Part shown: positions 35,950 to 45,409 of the stretch, one piece after another
Layout of the letters: every line of letters begins with the position of its first letter
How positions within the stretch are numbered: position 1 is the stretch's first letter
Assembly (NCBI RefSeq): GCF_000488255.1
Contig: NZ_KI530745.1
Span: forward strand, 248,001 to 312,000
Reading direction: 5' to 3'
DNA: 64,000 nucleotides
DNA from: Acinetobacter indicus CIP 110367
Lineage (GTDB): Bacteria; Pseudomonadota; Gammaproteobacteria; Pseudomonadales; Moraxellaceae
The notes under the pieces: generated by a model
The model's database searches: none
Told to the model about the DNA's origin: nothing
Seen by the model: only the letters and a program-made list of their open reading frames with translations
Translations under genes and position numbers: made by a program

Positions 35950-36774
35950 TTGATCACAATTTTAAAATCAGGTTTTGAATTCACTTATAAGGCAGCTTCG
36001 GCTGCCTTATTTGGAATTTTATTGCTGATTGCTTTTGCTTTTACCGCCAGTCTGGGTAGCCAGGACTATTACGGTTTTTTCCGTTATGACTATTTGCTGT
36101 TTTATGCGGTCCTTATCCAGATTTTACTGCTGTATCTCAAGCTAGAATCCTGGGCCGAAGCCAAAGTCATTGCACTGTTTCATCTGCTGGCGATGATTAT
36201 GGAAATTTTTCTGACCCATCCGGCGATTGCGTCCTGGCAGTATCCGCAGCCGGCCGTATTTAAAATTATGACCGTACCACTGTTTGCCGGGTTTATGTAT
36301 TCGGCTGTCGGCAGTTTCTTTGCCCGGTCCTTGCGTTTGTATCGGGTATCTTTTACTCGCTTGCCGGGTTTTGCCAATATGCTGAGTCTGGCGGTGCTGT
36401 CTTATATTAATTTTATGAGCAAGTTTTTTGTGCCGGATATCCGCTATGTGCTGTTTGCCTGGAGCGTACTGATATTCTGGAAAACCCGTATCCAGTTTGA
36501 ATTGCAGCATCACCGGATGCAGCTGCCGATGTTACCGGTCTTGTTGTTACTGGCCTTTATTATCTGGATTGCAGAAAATATCAGCACCTTTTACCAGATC
36601 TGGCTGTATCCAAGTCAGGTCGACAGCTGGCATATGGTTGGCTGGGGCAAGTTGGGGTCCTGGTATCTGCTGTTATTGCTGAGTCTGGTGCTGGTCTTGA
36701 AAATTCTGGGTGATCGTCAGCCAAATGGCATCTGGCAACTGAAACCTGCGCACTTAAAGGATACAGAAAAATAA
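35950..36774 (+). CDS. DUF817 family integral membrane protein (YoaT-like)
   Basis: 274 residues with about eight membrane helices. The internal sequence GSFFARSLRLYRVSFTRLP and WIAENISTFYQIWLYPSQVDSWHMVGWGKLGSW is characteristic of DUF817, whose Bacillus member is YoaT. No biochemical role is known to me. The start is TTG at 35950, supported by AGGA 7 nt upstream and by the absence of another start before the first helix. It lies 28 nt after hemE, so it is probably co-transcribed. Confidence 0.83.
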   Translation: MITILKSGFEFTYKAASAALFGILLLIAFAFTASLGSQDYYGFFRYDYLLFYAVLIQILLLYLKLESWAEAKVIALFHLLAMIMEIFLTHPAIASWQYPQPAVFKIMTVPLFAGFMYSAVGSFFARSLRLYRVSFTRLPGFANMLSLAVLSYINFMSKFFVPDIRYVLFAWSVLIFWKTRIQFELQHHRMQLPMLPVLLLLAFIIWIAENISTFYQIWLYPSQVDSWHMVGWGKLGSWYLLLLLSLVLVLKILGDRQPNGIWQLKPAHLKDTEK

Positions 36775-36833
36775 TTTTTCCACTTTGGTATAAAGTGTTT
36801 TGTGTTCGCTGGCGGATGCGTTATCTTTAAACA

Positions 36834-36851
36834 GTGTAATAAAAATTACAC
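36834..36851. promoter_or_regulatory. 18-bp perfect inverted repeat before the DUF3015 gene
   Basis: GTGTAAT-AAAA-ATTACAC, arms of 7 bp, 46 nt upstream of the start codon and probably inside the promoter. The core TGTAA-N6-TTACA resembles TyrR-type boxes, but the regulator is unknown. Confidence 0.4.
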
Positions 36852-36897
36852 ATTGTGAAACAATAACAAACTCAGATAATAAATTCTGGAGACTTTT

Positions 36898-37368
36898 ATG
36901 TTAAAAAAATTAGCTTTGGCAGCAGTATTGGCAGCAGGTTCAACAGCAGCATTTGCAGACGCTGATGCCGGCTGTGGTATTGGTTCTCAAGTTTGGGCAG
37001 GTCAGTCTGGTAAAGTGCCTAAAATTTTAGCTGCTACAACCAATGGTATTTTTGCAAACCAGTTGTTCGGTATTACCTTCGGTACTTTAGGCTGTAGCGG
37101 TACTGGTACTGTAACTGCGCAAGTGGTGACATTTACCAATGAAAATGCCGAAACGCTGGCGCGTGATATGGCTGTAGGCAAGGGTGAAAGCCTGAACGTA
37201 CTGGCTGAATTACTGAGCATTAAAGCAGAAGACAAAGCACGTTTCTTTGCAGTGACCAAACAAAACTTCTCTGAAATTTATTCAGCTGACAACCAGACTT
37301 CTGTTGAAGTGCTGGCTTCTTTACAGTCAGTGATGGCACAAGACGACATCTTAAAAGCCTACGTCTAA
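36898..37368 (+). CDS. DUF3015 exported protein
   Basis: 156 residues with a cleavable signal peptide ending AFA. The mature protein starts with DADAGCGIGSQVWAGQSGK and contains GLFGITFGTLGC-type sequence (QLFGITFGTLGCSGTG), the DUF3015 signature. Two Cys (GCG and LGC) may form a disulfide. Probably periplasmic or outer-membrane associated. TGGAG lies 7-11 nt before the ATG. It precedes the DUF4105 gene by 76 nt with a terminator between; the pairing suggests a shared envelope role, but this is inference. Confidence 0.85.
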   Translation: MLKKLALAAVLAAGSTAAFADADAGCGIGSQVWAGQSGKVPKILAATTNGIFANQLFGITFGTLGCSGTGTVTAQVVTFTNENAETLARDMAVGKGESLNVLAELLSIKAEDKARFFAVTKQNFSEIYSADNQTSVEVLASLQSVMAQDDILKAYV

Positions 37369-37381
37369 TTAAGCATCCCAT

Positions 37382-37408
37382 AAAACCCTGTCTTCTGGCA
37401 GGGTTTTT
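37382..37408 (+). terminator. terminator of the DUF3015 gene
   Basis: AAACCCTG and CAGGGTTT enclose an 8-nt loop, followed by T. Confidence 0.8.
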
Positions 37409-37444
37409 CTCTATATAAGAACCGAATAAGAATTGATCTGCTGA

Positions 37445-39343
37445 ATGAAACCTCTTGCTTTTGTATGTGCTGCTTTGTTATCTCCTGTGGCGTATGCCGC
37501 GACGTCTTCTCCTGAATCTTCAACGCCGGCACAGTTGTATATCCAGCGTGCTGAACAGCAGCAACTGGCACAGCAAAATACCTGGCAACGCTTAATGTAT
37601 GCCAATACTTCCGGGCAGAGTACTGTCAGCTATGCCGGCTATTTTTTAACAGAGGCCAAAACACCCGATTTAAATCAGGAATTACAGGCGCATATTGCAG
37701 CGCTGTTTCAGCAGGCCGAGCCAAATCAATCGGTACAATGCCGTTTTCCGGCACGTAGCCGCTGGCTGGTGCAACAACTGAATATTCCACAGACGGAACT
37801 GGCTGCCGTGGCCTGTCCGGAACTGGATGAATGGATTGGCCAGATTCGTCCATACAAAACCACTTTAATTTATGCCACCGATTTTATGGGCAATCCCAGC
37901 TCCATGTTCGGGCATACCTTGCTGCGACTGGATCCGAAAGATCAGCAGGAACTGAACCTGATTTCCTATGCGGTAAATTATGCGGCCACAGTGCCGGGTG
38001 AGCAAAGCTGGTCCTATGCTTGGAAAGGTCTGACCGGACAGTATCCGGGTGAATATTCCCTCATGCCGTATTACCGCAAGGTTAAGGAATATGGTGATCT
38101 GGAAAGCCGCGATTTATGGGAATATGAGCTGGATTTAAGCCCGGATGAAACCCGTTTTCTGGTGGAACATATCTGGGAAATGAAGCACGTCAGCTTTCCC
38201 TATTATTTTGTCAGTGATAACTGTGCCTATCGTTTATTGGGCCTGATTGATCTGGTCCGTCCAGAGCTGAATTTACAGCAACAGTTTAAAGTGGCGTCGA
38301 TTCCAGTTGAAACCATCAAGGCGCTGGCAGATTCAGATCTGGTCAAAGACACCGTGTATCGCCCGGCGCTAGAAACCCAGTTACTGGCTCAAGCCCGCCA
38401 GCATGGTACAGACCTGGCGCAAGCGGCACATCAGCTGGCTTTTGCCGAATCTGCCGATTTAAATACGTTATTACAGTCTTATACCGCATTAGAGCAGGCC
38501 AAAATACTGGAAATGGCCTACGATGATCTGTACCTGCAGTTTTTAGCCCGCAAGGTCGAAACCGGTTTTGCCCAGCCACGTTTACGCCAATTACTCAGCC
38601 TGCGAAGCCAGCTTCAGGTCGACAAGCAGCGCCGCGCGCCGGACGTCCCAAACGTTGATCCAAGCCAGGGCCATCATGCGCGTAACCTGACGCTAAGTAC
38701 CGGTGAAGTACAGGGACAGTCCTTTATCGAACTGGGGCATCGGCAAGCCTATCATGATCTGCTCGATCCGCAAGGTGGTTTTCGTACCGGGACTCAATTG
38801 CTATTTTTACAGGGTGCGCTGCAATATCGGGATGAAACCCTAAAACTGAGTCAGCTCGATGTGCTGGCGGTGAACTCCTATAACCCGATTACGCCGTTTA
38901 AAACACCATTGTCCTGGGGTTTTAATCTGGGCTGGACCCAGGAAGCGCTCGATCAGCATGGTCAGTTCAGCACTCAGGAACAGCATGGTGTAGCCAATTT
39001 ACAGGTCCAGATGGGCTATAGCTGGGCCAGTGCCGACCGTGAGCATATTTGCTATGCCCAGCTACAAAACCATCTACAGGCCGGTAAAGCACTGGGTCGT
39101 GGCTGGCGCGTGGGTGTCGGACCCACCTTGGGCTGCCAGAATATCTGGAGTCCGCAGCTGAATAGTGTGCTGCAAGTGGAATTGCCATACTGGGAAGATG
39201 CCCAGCAATGGAATTTGAGACTACACAGCCAGCTGCAATATGTGCTGAATCCGCAGCATGCGATTCGTCTGGGCTGGGAATATCAGCAGCAGGATCAACA
39301 GGACTGGCATCAGACCAGTCTTGGTTATGCCTGGTTCTTTTAA
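37445..39343 (+). CDS. DUF4105 (Lnb-type periplasmic domain) protein with barrel-like C-terminus
   Basis: 632 residues. A signal peptide ends at AYA. The DUF4105 core (about 135-270) has FGHTLLRL (H157) and SDNCAYRLLGL (D258, N259, C260), which look like a papain-like His/Cys site. The same domain occurs in Lnb, the lipoprotein N-acyl-transferring enzyme of some Firmicutes. The last ~200 residues alternate polar and aromatic residues, are rich in Gly, Gln and Tyr, and end in GYAWFF, the terminal-aromatic signature of outer-membrane beta-barrels. I infer a periplasmic enzyme anchored by a barrel; the activity here is unproven. Confidence 0.82.
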   Translation: MKPLAFVCAALLSPVAYAATSSPESSTPAQLYIQRAEQQQLAQQNTWQRLMYANTSGQSTVSYAGYFLTEAKTPDLNQELQAHIAALFQQAEPNQSVQCRFPARSRWLVQQLNIPQTELAAVACPELDEWIGQIRPYKTTLIYATDFMGNPSSMFGHTLLRLDPKDQQELNLISYAVNYAATVPGEQSWSYAWKGLTGQYPGEYSLMPYYRKVKEYGDLESRDLWEYELDLSPDETRFLVEHIWEMKHVSFPYYFVSDNCAYRLLGLIDLVRPELNLQQQFKVASIPVETIKALADSDLVKDTVYRPALETQLLAQARQHGTDLAQAAHQLAFAESADLNTLLQSYTALEQAKILEMAYDDLYLQFLARKVETGFAQPRLRQLLSLRSQLQVDKQRRAPDVPNVDPSQGHHARNLTLSTGEVQGQSFIELGHRQAYHDLLDPQGGFRTGTQLLFLQGALQYRDETLKLSQLDVLAVNSYNPITPFKTPLSWGFNLGWTQEALDQHGQFSTQEQHGVANLQVQMGYSWASADREHICYAQLQNHLQAGKALGRGWRVGVGPTLGCQNIWSPQLNSVLQVELPYWEDAQQWNLRLHSQLQYVLNPQHAIRLGWEYQQQDQQDWHQTSLGYAWFF

Positions 39344-39476
39344 GCTGAAGTCGTGAAGTCAGGCTTGAAAATCCAGATTGTTATTAAGTGAATATTCATT
39401 TAATTCACAAAAGAATTGTCTTATGTGACAGCTGCGTTAAAATCTGCGCTGTAATTCATCTGTGTGAGCCGATTGT

Positions 39477-40838
39477 ATGAACCAAGAGCGTATAGAGGAA
39501 CTTGCAGCGCAGTGGCAGGCGATTTGCGGGCAATTTTCTGAAACCGATTTAAGCTATAGCTTCGAGTTCATTCAACAGCATGTCACGGTGCTGGTGGCCG
39601 AATTTTATCGACAGATGATGCAGGAGCAGGAAGCCTCCTATTTCCTGTCTGATGAACTGGTGCGTAGCCGCCTGAAAAATGCCTTGCAGCAATGGCTGCT
39701 GGACAGTTTTGCGGTTCCGTTCAAGCAGGATTTTAAAGCCATTGTCGCCAAGCAGCTGAAAGTCGGGGAAGTGCATGCGCGTATTGGCGTTCCCTCCTGG
39801 CTGATTATTCGCGGCATCCGCGAAATCCAGCGCAAAAGTTTTGTCTTTTTTCTGCAAACCCCGCAGGCCGATGTACTGGCTGCTGCCGATTATATGACTC
39901 AGGTGCTGAGCCTGGCCGCAGAAATCATGTGCCGCACTTATGAGGCCAAGGTAGAAATTCATAATGATATGAAACACACCTACCGTCTGTTTTCTGCCAT
40001 GCAGGATGTGGCCGTGCAAAAAGACCGCCAGCGCGGTTGTCTGCTGGACTGGGAAAATGAGCTGATGTTTAAGGCCTTTTCTGATCAGTCACCGCTGTTT
40101 CATCCGCCACTTTCCAAATCTGAATTTGGCCTGTGGTTCATCCATAAAGCAGCCTATGCTTTTGCCAGCGCCGAGCAGGTGGAGTTTATTATCCAGCGGA
40201 TTTATCAGGTGGATCAGTTGAACCAGCAGCTGCTGGACACTTCCGATCAGCAGCAGATGCTGTTACTGATTCAGCAGATTCGCTGTAAAAACCGCGAAAT
40301 CCAGCATCTGGTCGATCAGCTGTTTCAGGTGGCGGAATATATCGGCACGGGCAATGATTCGCTGACCCAGCTGTTAAACCGGCGTTATTTAAATACCATC
40401 CTGATTCGTGAAATCCAGTTCTCGCGCAAAAACCGCTCACCTTTAAGTCTACTGGCGATTGATGCCGATTTCTTTAAAGAGATTAATGACCGCTATGGCC
40501 ATGCCGCCGGTGATCTGGCCTTGCAGTTTATGGCCGAAGTGCTGCTGGAATCGAGCAAGGGCAGTGATTATGCTTTCCGGGTTGGTGGGGAAGAGTTTTT
40601 ATTGCTGCTGGTCGATAGTGACTGGAACCGGGCTCAGATGATTGCCGAAACCATCCGTCGCCGGGTTGAAGATACCCCAATCCGTTCTGCTGAAGGTGAG
40701 AGTTTTAAATTTACCGTGAGTATTGGCGCAGTGCAGTATGATGGCCATCCGGATTATCAGCGTTTTCTGGATGCCGCAGATGCAGCCTTATATAGCGCCA
40801 AAAATGCCGGACGTAATCAGGTCTATCTGGCCAAATAA
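39477..40838 (+). CDS. globin-coupled diguanylate cyclase (DosC/DgcO-like)
   Basis: 453 residues. Residues 1-155 form a globin-coupled sensor: proximal haem His100 in VGEVHARIGVPSWLI, and Tyr44 (EFYRQ) at the position of the distal O2-contacting tyrosine of DosC. A helical middle domain follows, then GGDEF with LTQLLNRRYL, DADFFKEINDRYGHAAGD and the active GGEEF (370-374), so c-di-GMP synthesis from GTP is expected under oxygen or redox control. The product-inhibition site RxxD is KGSD (361-364), so feedback may be weakened. Cytosolic; no partner phosphodiesterase adjoins it. Confidence 0.9.
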   Translation: MNQERIEELAAQWQAICGQFSETDLSYSFEFIQQHVTVLVAEFYRQMMQEQEASYFLSDELVRSRLKNALQQWLLDSFAVPFKQDFKAIVAKQLKVGEVHARIGVPSWLIIRGIREIQRKSFVFFLQTPQADVLAAADYMTQVLSLAAEIMCRTYEAKVEIHNDMKHTYRLFSAMQDVAVQKDRQRGCLLDWENELMFKAFSDQSPLFHPPLSKSEFGLWFIHKAAYAFASAEQVEFIIQRIYQVDQLNQQLLDTSDQQQMLLLIQQIRCKNREIQHLVDQLFQVAEYIGTGNDSLTQLLNRRYLNTILIREIQFSRKNRSPLSLLAIDADFFKEINDRYGHAAGDLALQFMAEVLLESSKGSDYAFRVGGEEFLLLLVDSDWNRAQMIAETIRRRVEDTPIRSAEGESFKFTVSIGAVQYDGHPDYQRFLDAADAALYSAKNAGRNQVYLAK

Positions 40839-40863
40839 GCCTTTTAAGTCTCATCCCGGCATG

Positions 40864-40894
40864 AAAAAACGCCCAAAACTGTCGGGCGTTTTTT
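40864..40894. terminator. terminator between cyclase and cupin genes
   Basis: AAAAAACGCCC and GGGCGTTTTTT with a 9-nt loop. It can serve both convergent genes. Confidence 0.85.
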
Positions 40895-40949
40895 ATATCA
40901 AAGCAGCAAGATAAAACCAGCCAAAACATCAAAAAGCTCAAGCGGTATT

Positions 40950-41306
40950 TTAGGCCTCAACCACCACATAATATTTTTTCACTGCTGCAACCACTTCAAA
41001 GGTACCGACAAAACCCGGTGGAATAATTCCGGCCTGACCGGCGGTAACTTCAATATATTGTCCGTGCTGGTCATGAATACGCACCATGCCTTCAATCACA
41101 TTAAAGAATTCCTGTTTATTGTCAGCAAAGACAATATTCCAGGCGCCGACTTCGCACTGCCAGATGCCACAGCTCATATTGGGATGTTCATAGGCACTAT
41201 ATGTATCACGTTTGGGATTGCCTTTGACTAAACGATCCGGACGCGGGAAGTCGACACTGCATTCACTTTGGGTCAGGCCCTGACCGGCTAAATAAATTGA
41301 AGACAT
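40950..41306 (-). CDS. cupin-domain protein (Cupin_3/EutQ-like)
   Basis: 118 residues from ATG 41306, chosen because AAGGA lies at the right distance; ATG 41312 is too close to it. A single cupin barrel: GAWNIVFADNKQEFFNVIEGMVRIHD then AGQAGIIPPGFVGTFEV, matching the DUF861 type, in which the metal site is often incomplete. No His-rich cupin motif 1 is seen, so it may be a binding protein rather than an enzyme. Monocistronic. Function unknown. Confidence 0.75.
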   Translation of the reverse strand: MSSIYLAGQGLTQSECSVDFPRPDRLVKGNPKRDTYSAYEHPNMSCGIWQCEVGAWNIVFADNKQEFFNVIEGMVRIHDQHGQYIEVTAGQAGIIPPGFVGTFEVVAAVKKYYVVVEA

Positions 41307-41359
41307 TTGCATTCCTTAAAATAACAGGGAAACCAACAGTAGTATAAAAAATAAGGCAT

Positions 41360-41387
41360 AAAAAAGCCCCAACAGATGTCGAGGCTT
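41360..41387 (-). terminator. folE terminator
   Basis: On the minus strand AAGCCTC/GGGGCTT (one G-U) with a 10-nt loop, then six T. Confidence 0.78.
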
Positions 41388-41402
41388 CAGCATGATTTTA
41401 GC

Positions 41403-41957
41403 TTAGTAACTTTCAGGCACAGCACTTAAAAATTCACGGCGTGCATCTTTATCGGTTTTAAAGTCACCAATAAATGACACGGTACGTGTGGTCGATTCCT
41501 GCTTGCCAACACCACGCATCATCATGCACATGTGTGCAGAGTCAATCACCACCGCAACACCGCGGGCTTTGGTCACTTCAGCCACGGCTTCTGCAATCTG
41601 CTGGGTCAGGTTTTCCTGAATCTGTAAACGGCGCGCAAACATTTCAGTAATACGGGCAAATTTAGACAGTCCCAAAACATTGCCTTCCGGTAAATAGGCA
41701 ATATGCACACGGCCATAAAATGGCAGCAGGTGATGCTCGCATAGCGAATAGAATTCGATATTTTTGACCAGCACCATTTCACGGTTATCAGACGGGAACA
41801 CGGCGTTGTTGGTCACTTCAGCCAACGTCTGGCTATAACCCGAGGTTAAATACGAAAATGCTTTAGCAGCACGCATAGGCGTATCTTTGAGACCAGGGCG
41901 ATTTAAATCTTCACCAACGGCAGTAAGAATGTTTGCGTAGGATTGCTGCATAGACAT
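41403..41957 (-). CDS. folE: GTP cyclohydrolase I
   Basis: Converts GTP to dihydroneopterin triphosphate, the first step of folate synthesis. The 184 residues have the zinc ligands in CEHHLLPF (C73, H76) and a later Cys in [12 protein letters not shown], plus the [13 protein letters not shown] segment. The length fits the shorter bacterial type. Start at ATG 41957, or 41951 two codons later. Monocistronic, with a terminator following. Confidence 0.96.
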   Translation of the reverse strand: MSMQQSYANILTAVGEDLNRPGLKDTPMRAAKAFSYLTSGYSQTLAEVTNNAVFPSDNREMVLVKNIEFYSLCEHHLLPFYGRVHIAYLPEGNVLGLSKFARITEMFARRLQIQENLTQQIAEAVAEVTKARGVAVVIDSAHMCMMMRGVGKQESTTRTVSFIGDFKTDKDARREFLSAVPESY

Positions 41958-42044
41958 AAGACGTGTTCACTTACACTGATATTGAACAAGGACGGCATTG
42001 TAGCAGAAAACCGCAACAATGCCTGCTTTTGAGGAAAAATCCGC

Positions 42045-42728
42045 TTATTGTTTAAACTTTGGATTCTTTTCTGCACGTTTTAGCAGAACCAGCACCGCAC
42101 CGGTGCCGCCCTGTTTTTCCGGCGCACTGACAAAGGCCAGAACATCGCGATGCTGACGTAACCAGCCATTGACATAGGTTTTTAAAATGGCTTCCGGGCC
42201 TTTCCCATGCACAATTTTAATCACGTTCTGATTTTCATCTTTGGCCATCTGAATAATTTGCAGCACGGCCACCCGGGCTTCTTCCACGGTACAGCCATGC
42301 AGGTCGACCGCTTCAAACCAGCGCAAATTGCCAGCTTTTAAATCTTCAAACACCTTATGCTGCAAGGTGGCAATGCGGTAGCTTAAACTGGCCTGACTGC
42401 CCACCGGATTGAGCATGGCTTGCGTGTCCGACAAAATGGTCTCATCAGTTTGCATGGGGCCTTCGGCGGCTGCGCGTTTAGCCAGGGTCTGGGCATCCAG
42501 CTTTTTCTTGGTCGGTTGGTTCACCTGCGCGATATTGCCATGATCCATTTTCTGGACCCCACGCATTTCTTTTTGAAACAGCTCAAAATCTTCGGCCTGT
42601 TCCTGTTCGGCAGTTTTGATGGCCGGCGCTGCCGGCTCTACGCGCGGATGCGGATTACTGATCTGCTTTTTAAAGTCTTTGAGTAATTTAAACTGTTCTT
42701 TCGATAGCGAAGAATCGTGTTTGCTCAT
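42045..42728 (-). CDS. Smr-domain protein (putative endonuclease)
   Basis: 227 residues. A charged, low-complexity N-terminal half is followed by a C-terminal Smr domain (about 140-222): VDLHGCTVEEARVAVLQII, then HGKGPEAILKTYVNGWLRQH and GGTGAVLVLLKR. The DLHG and HGKG motifs are the conserved pair of MutS2-type and small Smr nucleases, which cut branched DNA or stalled mRNA. The closest E. coli architecture is YdaL/SmrB. No MutS part is present. It lies downstream of trpC, separated by a cluster of hairpins. Confidence 0.9.
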   Translation of the reverse strand: MSKHDSSLSKEQFKLLKDFKKQISNPHPRVEPAAPAIKTAEQEQAEDFELFQKEMRGVQKMDHGNIAQVNQPTKKKLDAQTLAKRAAAEGPMQTDETILSDTQAMLNPVGSQASLSYRIATLQHKVFEDLKAGNLRWFEAVDLHGCTVEEARVAVLQIIQMAKDENQNVIKIVHGKGPEAILKTYVNGWLRQHRDVLAFVSAPEKQGGTGAVLVLLKRAEKNPKFKQ

Positions 42729-42865
42729 AATCGAAAATAGGAGGATAAAATTTCAATCCAGTATAGTCTGAATTACGCCTGATTTGAACTGAAACGGATT
42801 CAGCTTGGCGCTGCATCTGGCTTGAAATGAGAGATGTTAAGATGGGGCGATATAGGAAGATGACC

Positions 42866-42925
42866 GCCCTATGAAAGTAGGGCAGTGCAATTGCACAGTT
42901 CAGGATAAACCTGCCTCCTGAACTG
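42866..42925. repeat. three tandem inverted repeats 3' of trpC
   Basis: GCCCTA/TAGGGC (42866-42883), the palindrome GTGCAATTGCAC (42885-42896) and CAGTTCAGGA/TCCTGAACTG (42896-42925, perfect 10 bp) follow each other almost without gaps, 10 bp beyond the trpC stop. No T-tract follows any of them on the minus strand. They may block 3' exonucleases or end trpGDC transcription by a Rho-linked route. Confidence 0.6.
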
Positions 42926-42934
42926 CACCAAGAC

Positions 42935-43741
42935 TTAGACCTTTTGCGGCGTACCAAACAGCTCGCTAAAGGCCTGATCCGGACACGGTTGTTTCATAAA
43001 GCTTTCACCGACCAGGAAGGCATGAATGTCATGCTCCTGCATCATCTTGACATCTGCCGGGGTGGCAATACCGCTTTCGGTTACCAGTAAACGTGCTGGA
43101 TCGAGTAATTTTTTCAGACGCAATGAGGTGTTTAAATCCACATCAAAGGTTTTTAAATTACGGTTGTTCACGCCAAGCAGACAGCGATCACTTAAACGCA
43201 AAGCGCGTTCCAGCTCTTCTTCGTCATGCACCTCAACCAGTACATCCAGATTGTGTTCAAATGCGGTTTTCGACATTTCTTCCAGTTGCTGGTCTGACAG
43301 GCAGGCTACAATCAGCAAGATACAGTCGGCATGTAGTGCACGAGCTTCAACCACACCATAAGGATCAATCAGGAAGTCTTTCCGCAGTGCAGGCAGGCTG
43401 CAATGGTTGCGGGCCAGCGCGATATTTTCATCAGCGCCCTGGAAAAAATCGATATCGGTCAGTACAGACAGACAGGCAGCACCGGCAGCTTCATATTGCT
43501 GGGCAATTTCAGCCGGATTAAAGTTTTCACGAATAATCCCTTTAGATGGCGAGGCCTTTTTTATTTCTGCAATCACGCCCGGACGTTTGCTTTTCAAGCT
43601 TTGGGCAAAACCGCGCACCGGTGTGGCGGCCTGGGCCAGTTGTTCCAGATCATTCAGACTGCGCTGTTTCAGACGTGCAGCAAACTCTTCCTGTTTGCGA
43701 TCAACAATTTTACCTAAAATGGTATTTGCGATATCCACCAT
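42935..43741 (-). CDS. trpC: indole-3-glycerol phosphate synthase
   Basis: Closes the indole ring of CdRP to indole-3-glycerol phosphate. The 268-residue TIM barrel has VIAEIKKASPSKG (catalytic Lys), LRKDFLIDPY, LGVNNRNLKTF and the late VTESGI segment; it is monofunctional, not fused to TrpF. Start MVDIANTILGKIVDRK. It lies 17 nt after trpD in the trpG-trpD-trpC operon; trpE, trpF and trpBA are not in the window. Confidence 0.97.
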   Translation of the reverse strand: MVDIANTILGKIVDRKQEEFAARLKQRSLNDLEQLAQAATPVRGFAQSLKSKRPGVIAEIKKASPSKGIIRENFNPAEIAQQYEAAGAACLSVLTDIDFFQGADENIALARNHCSLPALRKDFLIDPYGVVEARALHADCILLIVACLSDQQLEEMSKTAFEHNLDVLVEVHDEEELERALRLSDRCLLGVNNRNLKTFDVDLNTSLRLKKLLDPARLLVTESGIATPADVKMMQEHDIHAFLVGESFMKQPCPDQAFSELFGTPQKV

Positions 43742-43758
43742 GATTTTATCCTGCCGTC

Positions 43759-44805
43759 TTAAGCTTCGTACTGTTTTAAGGTTTTGGTAAATTCGGCCAG
43801 TACGCCCATTTTTTCCAGTGCCTGACCGCCATAAATAATGTCATGCGCCAGTGCCACACCCTGTTGATAGGTTTTGGTCAGACCAGACACATAAATCCCG
43901 GCGCCGGCATTCAGGGCAATCATGTTGGCCGCTTTTTCACCGCGTTCAGATTTATTTTTGCCAAGTGCATCTTTAATCAGGGCCAGACTTTCTGCCGAGT
44001 TTTCCACCACCAGACCGGTGAGGGTTTGCGATTCAATGCCCACTTCTTCTGGAGTAATGGTCCATTCGGTGATTTCCCCATCTTTCAGTTCTGCTACGGT
44101 CGTGGCAGATGCCAGACTGATTTCATCCAGACCATCACGTGAATGCACCACCAGCACGTGTTCAGCACCCAGCTGGTTCATCACTTCAGCAATCGGGCGG
44201 CAGAGTTCGCTGGAGAATACGCCAATCACAAAACGTTTAACTCCGGCCGGATTCGTAAGCGGGCCGAGCAGGTTAAAAATACTGCGAATACCCAGTTCTT
44301 TACGTGGGCCAACTGCATATTTCATGGCTTTATGATGGTTCGGCGCAAACAGGAAACCTACGCCCATATCGCGGATACAGCGTTCAGTTTGCTGCATGTT
44401 CAGGTCAAGGTTAATTCCGGCCTGTTCCAGCAGGTCAGAGGAACCTGATTTGGTCGATACGCCGCGGTTACCATGTTTGGCAATGGTGGCGCCAGCGGCT
44501 GCAATCACAAAGCTGGACGCCGTCGATACGTTAAACAGGTTCTGGCCATCACCGCCGGTACCGACAATATCGACCAGATACGGAATATCGCTAACGTCAA
44601 TTTTAATCGCGAACTCACGCATCACGCGCGCGGCTGCGGTAATTTCATCAATGCTTTCACCTTTCAGGCGCAGGCCCATCATCAGGGCACCAATTTGTGC
44701 ATCGGTGGCTTCGCCCGACATGATGGCACGCATCACATCTTCCATTTGTGGCTGAGTCAGGTGAATCTGTTTTGTAATATGATTTAAAGCTTGTTGAATA
44801 TTCAT
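43759..44805 (-). CDS. trpD: anthranilate phosphoribosyltransferase
   Basis: Transfers phosphoribose from PRPP to anthranilate. The 348 residues from ATG 44805 begin [13 protein letters not shown]. The PRPP site is [15 protein letters not shown], with [18 protein letters not shown] and the [15 protein letters not shown] loop. A TTG/ATG extension to 44832 would overlap trpG and is not family-like. It is separate from TrpG, unlike the fused enteric protein, and lies 19 nt after it. Confidence 0.97.
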   Translation of the reverse strand: MNIQQALNHITKQIHLTQPQMEDVMRAIMSGEATDAQIGALMMGLRLKGESIDEITAAARVMREFAIKIDVSDIPYLVDIVGTGGDGQNLFNVSTASSFVIAAAGATIAKHGNRGVSTKSGSSDLLEQAGINLDLNMQQTERCIRDMGVGFLFAPNHHKAMKYAVGPRKELGIRSIFNLLGPLTNPAGVKRFVIGVFSSELCRPIAEVMNQLGAEHVLVVHSRDGLDEISLASATTVAELKDGEITEWTITPEEVGIESQTLTGLVVENSAESLALIKDALGKNKSERGEKAANMIALNAGAGIYVSGLTKTYQQGVALAHDIIYGGQALEKMGVLAEFTKTLKQYEA

Positions 44806-44824
44806 GGTGTTCACTTTGTTCAAA

Positions 44825-45409
44825 TTAGGCATAAATTTCTAAAAAGTTCTGGAAGATTTTGTGGCCATGCTGGCTCAAAATGGATTCCGGGTGGAACTGC
44901 ACGCCTTCAACCGGCAATGTCTTATGTTTCACGCCCATAATTTCTTCCATAGAACCATCGGCTTCATTGGTCCAGCAGGTGACTTCCAGGCATTCCGGTA
45001 AAGTCGCCTGATCAATCACCAGCGAGTGGTAACGGGTCGCAGAAAACGGGCAGGGCAAATTGCTGAAAATTCCCTGATCGCTGTGATACATATCCGATAA
45101 ACGGCCGTGCATCACTTTTTTGGCCCGTACAATGTTGCCGCCAAAGGCCTGACCAATACTCTGATGGCCCAGACATACGCCCAATAACGGGATTTTGCCG
45201 GCAAAATGCTGAATTGCTGGAATGGAAATGCCGGCTTCAGATGGCGAGCACGGACCGGGACCAATCACCAAATACTTCGGTTGCCATCGCTCAATATCTT
45301 CTAATGTGACGCTGTCATTGCGAACGACTTTAACTTCTTGATTTAACTCGCCAAAATACTGGACGATGTTGTAAGTAAAGCTGTCGTAATTATCGATCAT
45401 CAAAAGCAT
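44825..45409 (-). CDS. trpG: anthranilate synthase glutamine amidotransferase subunit
   Basis: Supplies ammonia from glutamine to TrpE. The 194-residue class I amidotransferase has the nucleophile Cys in [23 protein letters not shown] for the oxyanion region, and the catalytic His-Glu in GVQFHPES. In this genus such a subunit may also serve p-aminobenzoate synthase (PabA). It is first in the trpGDC operon; the promoter would lie in the region shared with glnA. Confidence 0.95.
   Translation of the reverse strand: MLLMIDNYDSFTYNIVQYFGELNQEVKVVRNDSVTLEDIERWQPKYLVIGPGPCSPSEAGISIPAIQHFAGKIPLLGVCLGHQSIGQAFGGNIVRAKKVMHGRLSDMYHSDQGIFSNLPCPFSATRYHSLVIDQATLPECLEVTCWTNEADGSMEEIMGVKHKTLPVEGVQFHPESILSQHGHKIFQNFLEIYA

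Noticed and set aside
43026..44787. Several plus-strand frames of 100-140 residues opposite trpC and trpD
   Set aside because: All lie antisense to well-supported trp genes and read as Ser/Arg-rich shadows.
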